64,000 nt of DNA from Sphingomonas sp. 67-36 (GTDB taxonomy: Bacteria > Pseudomonadota > Alphaproteobacteria > Sphingomonadales > Sphingomonadaceae): assembly GCA_001897375.1 (NCBI GenBank), contig MKSU01000018.1, positions 44,353-108,352 of the forward strand. The letters are read 5' to 3'. The position numbers and the translations under genes were made by a program. Shown in pieces: positions 52,322 to 64,000 of the stretch. Below the pieces are notes generated by a model. The model worked only from the letters and a program-made list of their open reading frames with translations. It ran no database searches and was not told the origin of the DNA. Position 1 is the first letter of the stretch. Every line of letters starts with the position of its first letter.

Positions 52322-53251
52322 ATGAGCGACACGGCGCATTTCGAGGACCAGTATCTCCGGTTGTTGCGCGAGGTGTGGGAGCATGGCGACGAGCGCCGCG
52401 ACCGCACCGGCGTCGGCACGCGGTCGCTGTTCGGCCCGACGCTGCGCTTCGATCTTTCCGACGACCGCGTGCCGCTCCTCACCACCAAGCGCGTCGCGTG
52501 GAAGACGGCGGCGCGCGAGATGCTGTGGTTCCTGACCGGCGACACCAACATCCGCGAACTGGTGCGGCAGAAGGTGCATATCTGGACCGACTGGCCGCTC
52601 GACCGCTATCGCCGCGAAACCGGCGAGGCGATCGACCGCGACGCGTTCGAGGCGCGCATCCTGTCCGACGACGCCTTCGCCGCGCGATGGGGCGATCTCG
52701 GCCCGGTCTATGGCAAGCAATGGGTGGCGTGGGACACCTATGAGCCGGCGGGCGGGGGACTGTTCAGCAAGGGCGCGCCGGTCAACCAGATCGCCGAGCT
52801 GGTCGAGGCGATCCGGCACAATCCCACCTCGCGGCGTCTGCTGTTCACCGGCTGGAACGTCGCGGAGCTGGGCGGGATGGCGCTGCCGCCGTGCCACATG
52901 ACCTATCAATATCATGTCGCGGGCGGGAAGCTTTCCGGCATGTTGTGGCAAAGGTCGTGCGATCTGGGGCTGGGCTTCGCCTTCAACGCCTTCTCCGCCG
53001 CGATGCTGCTCAGGATGCTGGCGCAGCAATGCGATCTTGCCCCCGGCGGGCTGATCTGGAGCGCGGGCGACGCGCATATCTATCTCAACCACGCGCATCT
53101 GGTGGAGGAGACGCTCGCGCGGAAGCCGCGCAGCCATCCGCGCCTGACGATCGCGCGCCGGCCCGAAACGATCTTCGACTATGCGATCGAGGATTTCGCG
53201 GTGGCCGACTATGATCCGCACCCGCATATCGCCGCGCCGGTGGCGGTGTAG
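52322..53251 (+). CDS. thyA: Thymidylate synthase
   Basis: The enzyme converts dUMP to dTMP using methylene-tetrahydrofolate. The 309-residue protein has RTGVGTRSLFG (phosphate-binding Arg), the catalytic cysteine in LPPCHMTYQYHV, and the dUMP-binding QRSCDLGLGFAFN and GDAHIYLNH. It is longer than E. coli ThyA through an insert after WPLDRYRRETGEAIDR, as in many alphaproteobacteria. The folA gene encoding its partner lies about 4 kb downstream. It ends 7 bases from the converging LysR gene. Confidence 0.96.
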   Translation: MSDTAHFEDQYLRLLREVWEHGDERRDRTGVGTRSLFGPTLRFDLSDDRVPLLTTKRVAWKTAAREMLWFLTGDTNIRELVRQKVHIWTDWPLDRYRRETGEAIDRDAFEARILSDDAFAARWGDLGPVYGKQWVAWDTYEPAGGGLFSKGAPVNQIAELVEAIRHNPTSRRLLFTGWNVAELGGMALPPCHMTYQYHVAGGKLSGMLWQRSCDLGLGFAFNAFSAAMLLRMLAQQCDLAPGGLIWSAGDAHIYLNHAHLVEETLARKPRSHPRLTIARRPETIFDYAIEDFAVADYDPHPHIAAPVAV

Positions 53252-53258
53252 CGCAAGA

Positions 53259-54146
53259 TCAGAACGCCGCCTCCGCCAGCACTTCCCGCAGGAACGCCAC
53301 GAAAGCGGTGACCGCCGGCAACACGATCGGCGCGCGCGGATGGACGGCGTAGATGCCGACATCCGCCGACCCCTCCCAATCGGCCAGCACGCGCACCAGC
53401 GCACCGCTTTCCAGCGCCTCCCCCACATCCCACAGCGAGCGCAGCGCGATGCCCACGCCGGTCAGCGCCAGTTCGCGGACGATCTCGCTGGAATTGGTGA
53501 CGACCGCGCTGGGCCGGTCGACGCTCGCGCGCCGGCCATCGCTGACCAGCCGCCACGGCATCTGCCCGGTCGCGGCGAGCAGGCGATGCTGCCCGAGCGC
53601 CGCGATCGTCTCCGGCGCGCCGTATCGCTCGATATAACCGGGCGCGGCGCACAGCACGCGCCGGCTGCTGCCGAGCCGGTGTGCGACGAGACCAGGTGCG
53701 ATCTCCGGCGCGATGCGGATGGCGATGTCGATGCGCGCGTCGAGCAGGTCGATGAAATCGTCCGACAGATCGAACTCCAGCGCCACCGCCGGATGCGCCG
53801 CCAGGAAGCGGTGGAGATATGGCGAGACGTGCAGCCGCCCGAACGAAGTGGGGGCTGAGACGCGCAACGGCCCGCTTGGCGCGGCGCGCACGCCGGTGAC
53901 GCGTGCCTCCGCCTCGCGCACGCCGGCGAGGATCGCGGCGAGATCGGCGTGGAAGCGCGCGCCCGGTTCGGTCAGCGCCAGCCGCCGCGTCGTGCGGTGG
54001 ACGAGCCGGACGCCGAGCCGCTCTTCCAGCCGCGCCAGCCGCTTGGACACCATCGCCGGGGAGATGCCCAGCGCCCGCCCGGCGGCGGAGAGGCTGCCTG
54101 CGTCGACCACGCGGACGAACAGTTCATAATCGGGATCGAGCGACAT
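53259..54146 (-). CDS. LysR-family transcription regulator
   Basis: A 295-residue regulator with an N-terminal winged helix-turn-helix ([24 protein letters not shown]) and a C-terminal effector-binding domain. The N-terminal sequence [17 protein letters not shown] is typical of the family. It is divergent from glcB with about 90 bases between starts, so it may control malate synthase, likely in response to a glyoxylate-pathway intermediate; this is inferred from position. Alternatively it may regulate only itself. Confidence 0.9.
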   Translation of the reverse strand: MSLDPDYELFVRVVDAGSLSAAGRALGISPAMVSKRLARLEERLGVRLVHRTTRRLALTEPGARFHADLAAILAGVREAEARVTGVRAAPSGPLRVSAPTSFGRLHVSPYLHRFLAAHPAVALEFDLSDDFIDLLDARIDIAIRIAPEIAPGLVAHRLGSSRRVLCAAPGYIERYGAPETIAALGQHRLLAATGQMPWRLVSDGRRASVDRPSAVVTNSSEIVRELALTGVGIALRSLWDVGEALESGALVRVLADWEGSADVGIYAVHPRAPIVLPAVTAFVAFLREVLAEAAF

Positions 54147-54235
54147 TCATTCCTATCAGGAAAAACTGCTTGAACTTCTTCAAGCCTACCGAACAGAAAG
54201 CGCATCGTCTATCGAGGACCGCAAAGGAGCAGACG

Positions 54236-56314
54236 ATGGCGATGATCGACAAGGCGGGATTGCAGGTCGCGGCGGAGTTGGCGCAATTCGTGGACGAGCA
54301 GGCGCTGCCCGGCACCGGCATCGCGGCGGAAGATTTCTGGCGCGGCGCTGCGGCGATCTTCGCGGACCTTGCGCCGGATAACCGCGCCTTGCTCGCCGAG
54401 CGCGAGCGGCTGCAACAGGCGATCGACGCGCGCTATATCGCGGGCGAGCCGGTGGACGAGGCGTTCCTGCGCGGCATCGGCTATCTCGTCGACGAGCCGG
54501 CGGCGTTCGCGGTCGGCACCGTCAATGTCGATGACGAGATCGCGCGGCTTGCCGGGCCGCAACTCGTCGTGCCGATCCTCAATGCGCGCTTCCTGCTCAA
54601 CGCCGCCAATGCGCGCTGGGGCAGCCTGTACGACGCGCTCTACGGCACCGATGCGATTCCCGGCGTTGCGGCGTCCGGCGGCTATGACGCTGCGCGCGGC
54701 GCTCAGGTGATCGCCTGGGCCAAAGCGTTCCTCGACGAGGCCGTGCCGCTGGCCAGTGGTTCATGGGCAGACCTCTCCGGGGAACCGGTGCTGCGCGATC
54801 CGGCGCAACTCGTCGGCCGCACCGATAAGTCGCTGCTCTATCGCCACAACGGCCTGCATATCGAGGTGCTGTTCGACCGCGACCACCCGATCGGGCGCGA
54901 CGATCCGGCCGGCATCGCCGATGTGATCCTCGAATCCGCGCTGACCACGATCTGCGACCTCGAGGATTCGATCGCGGCGGTCGATGCCGAGGACAAGGTG
55001 ACGGCCTATGCCAACTGGCTCGGGCTGATGCGCGGCGATCTGGAGGATACGTTCGAGAAGAATGGGCGGCCGATGACGCGCCGGCTGAACCCCGACCGCA
55101 GCTATACCGGGCCGGACGGCTCCACGCTGACGCTGCCGGGCCGCAGCCTGCTGCTGGTGCGCAACGTCGGCCACCTGATGACCACCCCCGCCGTGAAGCT
55201 GGCGGACGGCGGCGAGGCGCCGGAAGGCATCCTCGACGCGATCGTCACCAGCCTGATCGCGCTGCATGACCTCAAGGGACGCGGGAAACACGCCAACAGC
55301 CGCGCGGGATCGGTCTATATCGTCAAGCCGAAGATGCACGGCCCGGTCGAATGCGCCTTCACCGACCGGCTGTTCGGCCGGGTCGAGGACCTGCTCGGCC
55401 TCGCGCGCAACACGATCAAGGTCGGCGTGATGGACGAGGAGCGGCGCACGTCCGCCAATCTCGCCGCGTGCATCCATGCGGTGAAGGACCGCATCATGTT
55501 CATCAACACCGGCTTCCTCGATCGCACCGGCGACGAGATGCACACCGCGATGCGCGCCGGCCCGATGATCCGCAAGGGCGAGATGAAGGCCGCGCCGTGG
55601 ATCGCCGCCTATGAGGATCGCAACGTGCAGATCGGCCTCGCCTGCGGCCTGTCCGGCCGGGCGCAGATCGGCAAGGGCATGTGGGCCGCGCCGGACAAGA
55701 TGGCCGACATGCTCGACCAGAAGATCGGCCACCCGCGATCCGGCGCGAACACCGCCTGGGTGCCGTCGCCGACCGCCGCGACGCTGCACGCGACGCATTA
55801 CCACCGCGTCGACGTCTTCGCCCGCCAGCGCGAGCGCGTCGCCGAGTCGGTCGCACCGCTGGAGAAGCTGCTGACCGTGCCGGTCGCCAAGGGCCGCAAC
55901 TGGCAGGCGGAGGAGGTGCGCGAGGAACTCGACAACAATGCGCAGGGCATCCTCGGCTATGTCGTGCGCTGGATCGATCAGGGCATCGGCTGCTCCAAGG
56001 TGCCGGACATCCATGACGTCGGGCTGATGGAGGACCGCGCGACGCTGCGCATCTCCTCGCAGCATATCGCCAACTGGCTGCTGCATGGCGTCGCGACGAA
56101 GGAGCAGGTGGACGAAGCCTTCGCGCGGATGGCGGCGAAGGTCGATGCGCAGAATGCCGGCGACGCCGCCTATCGCCCGATGGCCGGGGAGGGGGAGAAG
56201 AATATCGCCTACCGCGCCGCCAGGGCGCTGGTATATGAAGGCGTCGAGCAGCCGAGCGGCTATACCGAGCCGTTGCTCCACAAGTTCCGGGCGGAGGCGA
56301 AGGCGCGCGGATAG
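54236..56314 (+). CDS. glcB: Malate synthase G
   Basis: The enzyme joins glyoxylate and acetyl-CoA to malate in the glyoxylate cycle or glycolate use. The 692-residue length and motifs mark the G isoform: [42 protein letters not shown] and [15 protein letters not shown]. The cofactor and acid residues are in place. The start is set by AAAGGAG 8 bases upstream of the ATG. No isocitrate lyase gene is in the window. Confidence 0.95.
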   Translation: MAMIDKAGLQVAAELAQFVDEQALPGTGIAAEDFWRGAAAIFADLAPDNRALLAERERLQQAIDARYIAGEPVDEAFLRGIGYLVDEPAAFAVGTVNVDDEIARLAGPQLVVPILNARFLLNAANARWGSLYDALYGTDAIPGVAASGGYDAARGAQVIAWAKAFLDEAVPLASGSWADLSGEPVLRDPAQLVGRTDKSLLYRHNGLHIEVLFDRDHPIGRDDPAGIADVILESALTTICDLEDSIAAVDAEDKVTAYANWLGLMRGDLEDTFEKNGRPMTRRLNPDRSYTGPDGSTLTLPGRSLLLVRNVGHLMTTPAVKLADGGEAPEGILDAIVTSLIALHDLKGRGKHANSRAGSVYIVKPKMHGPVECAFTDRLFGRVEDLLGLARNTIKVGVMDEERRTSANLAACIHAVKDRIMFINTGFLDRTGDEMHTAMRAGPMIRKGEMKAAPWIAAYEDRNVQIGLACGLSGRAQIGKGMWAAPDKMADMLDQKIGHPRSGANTAWVPSPTAATLHATHYHRVDVFARQRERVAESVAPLEKLLTVPVAKGRNWQAEEVREELDNNAQGILGYVVRWIDQGIGCSKVPDIHDVGLMEDRATLRISSQHIANWLLHGVATKEQVDEAFARMAAKVDAQNAGDAAYRPMAGEGEKNIAYRAARALVYEGVEQPSGYTEPLLHKFRAEAKARG

Positions 56315-56344
56315 GGGCAAAGGCTGCCGGGGGAAGGGGGCCGG

Positions 56345-56812
56345 ATGATCTATATCCTGATAGTTTGCCTGACGATGCTCGTTCTCCCTGTGGCGTCGAT
56401 CCTGTTCGAACTGGGGGCGGGGCAGTTTCCGCTGTTATGGCTGGTCGGCAAGTGGTTCGTGTTCTGGGCGGTCGGCGTGCGCTTGCTGCTGGCCGGCCTG
56501 CGACAATATTTCCAGCCCGCCTTCACGAGCCGCGACATCATGGGGATCGAGCAGCCGGAGGCGCATGTCCTCGTCCGCGAACTGGGCGGCGCCAACCTGG
56601 CGAGCGGAATCGTGGGATTGGCCTCGATCGCCATGCCGACATTCGTGCTGCCCGCGGCAATCGGCGCTGGCATCTTCTATGCCGTAGCCGCGCTGGAACA
56701 TGTCAGGTCGGCGCATCGCGGAACGAACGAAACCGTGGCGATGGTCAGCGATATCTTCATCGCCGTCATCCTGCTCGGCTTCGCCTGCTGCACGTTGATT
56801 CCGGGAGGCTGA
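56345..56812 (+). CDS. Small membrane protein, DUF6790-like
   Basis: A 155-residue protein with four hydrophobic segments (about 1-20, 28-52, 80-116 and 132-150). The sequence FQPAFTSRDIMGIEQPEAHVLVREL followed by GGANLASGIVGL resembles proteins I recall as DUF6790, function unknown. The family call is tentative. It follows glcB by 30 bases and could be read through from it. Confidence 0.65.
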   Translation: MIYILIVCLTMLVLPVASILFELGAGQFPLLWLVGKWFVFWAVGVRLLLAGLRQYFQPAFTSRDIMGIEQPEAHVLVRELGGANLASGIVGLASIAMPTFVLPAAIGAGIFYAVAALEHVRSAHRGTNETVAMVSDIFIAVILLGFACCTLIPGG

Positions 56813-56894
56813 CCCGCTGGCTTCGCTTTCGTTCAGGGCGCGTTTCGCTTAGCTTGGCCTGATGATCCATTCGGTTCACCCACCGTTCAGCCAC

Positions 56895-56916
56895 ATTGAC
56901 TACAAACGTAATCAAT
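56895..56916. promoter_or_regulatory. BlaI/MecI/CopY-like operator
   Basis: Arms ATTGACTAC (56895-56903) and GTAATCAAT (56908-56916) flank AAAC and match in 8 of 9 positions. The core TACAAACGTA resembles the TACAnnTGTA core of BlaI/MecI/CopY-type repressors. It includes TTGACT, a -35-like hexamer, and lies 19 bases before the start of a 41-residue ORF and about 155 before folA. No repressor gene is in the window. Confidence 0.5.
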
Positions 56917-56934
56917 GGATGAGGAGACGGTGTG

Positions 56935-57060
56935 ATGCGAGACTATCTGATCACGATCATCACCGCGACGGCGGCGGCATGGCTGCTGCAGCACAGCGCG
57001 CCACCAACGCCGGCGGCCGCTGCTCCGGCGATCGCGCCATCGGAAGCGGCGACGCACTGA
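56935..57060 (+). CDS. 41-residue predicted membrane-associated peptide
   Basis: A short ORF starting MRDYLITIITATAAAWLLQ and ending in an Ala/Pro-rich tail. The N-terminal 20 residues form one hydrophobic segment, so it may be a small membrane protein. GGAG lies 9 bases before the ATG, and the operator-like repeat at 56895-56916 precedes it directly. It ends 10 bases before folA and may be translated from the same mRNA. No family is recognised. Confidence 0.5.
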   Translation: MRDYLITIITATAAAWLLQHSAPPTPAAAAPAIAPSEAATH

Positions 57061-57070
57061 CCGCCCGGGC

Positions 57071-57547
57071 ATGGGCATGACCCGCATCTCGCTGCACCTC
57101 GCGCGCGCCGACAACGGCGTGATCGGGCGCGACGGCGGGTTGCCGTGGCGTCTGCCGGCGGACCTGAAGCGTTTCAAGGCGCAGACGATGGGCCGCCCGA
57201 TGATCATGGGGCGCAAGACCTTCGAGAGCTTTCCCGCGCCGTTGCCGGGGCGTCGTCACATCGTCCTGACGCGCGATCCGGCGTGGCACGCGCATGGCGC
57301 GGAAGTCGCATCCACCGTCGCGGAAGCGCTGGCGCTGGCGGGAGAGGACGCGGCGGTGATCGGCGGCGCGGAAGTGTTCGCGCTGTTCCTGCCGCTGGCC
57401 GAGCGGATCGAACTGACCGAGGTGCATCTCGCGGCGGAGGGCGACACGCTCGTCGCCCCGTTCGACGGCTGGCGCGAGGTGGCGCGGGAGGAGCATCCGG
57501 CGGAGGATGGGCGACCGGAGTATAGCTTCGTGACGTTGGTGCGATAG
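57071..57547 (+). CDS. folA: Dihydrofolate reductase
   Basis: The enzyme reduces dihydrofolate with NADPH, replenishing the cofactor for thymidylate synthase. The 158-residue protein shows DNGVIGRDGGLPWRLPADL, MGRPMIMGRKTFESFP, TRDPAW and VIGGAEVFALFLP, all in their usual order. A second ATG two codons in (MTRISL) is equally plausible as start, since no clear ribosome binding site separates them. It follows the 41-residue ORF by 10 bases. Confidence 0.94.
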   Translation: MGMTRISLHLARADNGVIGRDGGLPWRLPADLKRFKAQTMGRPMIMGRKTFESFPAPLPGRRHIVLTRDPAWHAHGAEVASTVAEALALAGEDAAVIGGAEVFALFLPLAERIELTEVHLAAEGDTLVAPFDGWREVAREEHPAEDGRPEYSFVTLVR

Positions 57548-57629
57548 CGGCCGGGATTGGGTGGATTGCAGTTCGACAACTTTCAGATACGGAAATCAGC
57601 AAGTAGCCATCCCCGTTTCGATGGAATCG

Positions 57630-58154
57630 TCAACGCAAGTCGTCTGGCAATATTATCTGCGGTCGGTTCAATTTCAGGCTTTCAACAAACCTCCCGTAGC
57701 CGGGGTACAGGTAACTCCAGTATATTCGTCGCCCATCGGAAGCTTGAATGAACCAGTAGTCGGTGGCAGTCTTTCCTGTAGAAGCGATGTCGTTCCATCG
57801 AATTGTCGTGCGGCTGTATCCAAGGCTTGGCCCAAAAAGCCGAGACGGCCCCGTAATCTCCTTTGGGTTCCAACTCACATCATGCCTGTGAGTAAGCGAC
57901 GGTCCCATGAAAATGGTCAGAGCGCCGCCCACAACAACGCAAATTAAAGCCGTCGCGAGCGCCCCGAAAAAAATTGAGGCGATTCCGAACGCCACGGTAG
58001 CAACGCCAACGAGTGTTATGATCGCAGCGCTAATTTTACCCGGAGTGATATTCCCATCGGAACCAATATCATGTTGCGAGGATCGTCCATAATTCATCCG
58101 TGACCAGAATACGGTCATCAATCCAACTATGACGGCGATAAGTACCCCGCGCAC
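57630..58154 (-). CDS. Low-GC membrane protein of unknown function
   Basis: A 174-residue protein starting at GTG, with AGAGGGGATGG close upstream. The N-terminus (VLIAVIVGLMTVF) and a pair of segments at about 42-85 are hydrophobic; the C-terminal ~85 residues (DIASTGKTATDYWFIQASD and similar) look like a small cytoplasmic beta domain. The base composition is markedly lower in GC than in folA and rpoC on either side, like the gene at 34113, which suggests acquisition. No family is recognised. Confidence 0.55.
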   Translation of the reverse strand: MRGVLIAVIVGLMTVFWSRMNYGRSSQHDIGSDGNITPGKISAAIITLVGVATVAFGIASIFFGALATALICVVVGGALTIFMGPSLTHRHDVSWNPKEITGPSRLFGPSLGYSRTTIRWNDIASTGKTATDYWFIQASDGRRIYWSYLYPGYGRFVESLKLNRPQIILPDDLR

Positions 58155-58281
58155 GATGCCATCCCCTCTAAGGCGGCAACTATCTCAAGCCGCAGCATCT
58201 GCTCTTAGTCAAATTTTTCGGCCGCAGGAATGACAGAGTTTTGGGACGGACAACAGCCATTCGCCTAAAAATCACGCGACC

Positions 58282-58318
58282 CAAAAAGAAACCGCCGCCC
58301 GGCATCCCGGACGGCGGC
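58282..58318 (-). terminator. Intrinsic terminator of rpoC
   Basis: An 11-position stem (58307-58317 with 58292-58302, one G-T wobble) with a 4-base loop is followed on the minus strand by TTTCTTTTTGG. It lies 26 bases after the rpoC stop. It is a clear rho-independent terminator. Confidence 0.9.
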
Positions 58319-58343
58319 TCCTTATTCACGTCGAAACGACCGA

Positions 58344-62627
<4,284 letters not shown>

Positions 62628-62704
62628 AACTTTGTCCCTCTAGAGGGTAAATCTGCTGGGCGGAGGGGGGAAGGGCGCCGCCGTCGCGGCGACGCCCGAT
62701 CCCG

Positions 62705-64000
<1,296 letters not shown>

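Noticed and set aside
56935-57060. Leader peptide attenuator for folA
   Set aside because: The peptide has no run of regulatory codons and no alternative hairpins were found before folA; the operator-like repeat is the better hypothesis.

Overview
The window is a GC-rich chromosomal segment of an alphaproteobacterium, most probably Sphingomonas or a close relative in the Sphingomonadaceae. The case rests on high GC with strong codon bias, an RNase E with an acidic insert and a C-terminal GWW motif, a tad pilus locus with a shortened cpaD-position lipoprotein, and an intergenic palindrome of the CTGAGCTTGTCGAAG type that I recall as common in sphingomonads. It holds no prophage, insertion sequence, CRISPR array or rRNA operon. 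The only RNA gene seen is tRNA-Tyr(GTA).

Layout. 1-9663 is a Flp/Tad pilus locus. On the minus strand it has flp, cpaB, cpaC, a small lipoprotein, cpaE and cpaF (running off the left edge). A plus-strand membrane-protein gene and a plus-strand cluster of three TadG/TadE-like pseudopilins follow, the latter translationally coupled to an M23 peptidase. 9730-18227 is mixed housekeeping: tRNA-Tyr, an M28 peptidase, rlmB, an adrenodoxin-type ferredoxin, an AlkA-type glycosylase, a DUF2147 protein, an Nramp transporter, a tyrosine phosphatase, two more flp pilin genes with a strong terminator, a Nudix hydrolase and a HisKA_2 histidine kinase. 18417-24264 is a three-gene heavy-metal-type RND efflux operon, preceded by OmpR-type hexamer repeats and followed by a convergent OmpR-family regulator. 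24979-31304 holds a ParB-like protein overlapping a SulP transporter, a degenerate SDR, a glutathione transferase and a GGDEF-EAL-PilZ protein.

31516-45646 holds rnr with a small coupled gene, a low-GC membrane gene, a saccharopine-dehydrogenase-like enzyme, an MsbA-like exporter, phaZ, a tightly coupled operon (M48 protease, DsbA-like protein, ABC ATPase, ABC-2 permease) and rne. 46109-51918 carries cell-wall genes (AmiC-type amidase, PBP1a), prfB and a lipoprotein methyltransferase. 52322-57547 holds thyA, a LysR regulator divergent from glcB, a small membrane gene, a 41-residue ORF behind a BlaI-like operator, and folA. 57630-64000 has a second low-GC membrane gene, then rpoC with an intrinsic terminator and the 3-prime part of rpoB.

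How it fits together. Many neighbours are joined by ATGA, TGATG, GTGA or TTGA stop/start overlaps: the tadG cluster, the RND operon, the M48-DsbA-ABC operon, prfB-methyltransferase and rnr-small gene. These junctions mark the real operons. The most notable non-coding signals are a two-copy dispersed element of about 105 bp with a conserved stem-loop, both copies lying between converging genes; the repeats upstream of the RND operon; and the operator-like inverted repeat before the 41-residue ORF.
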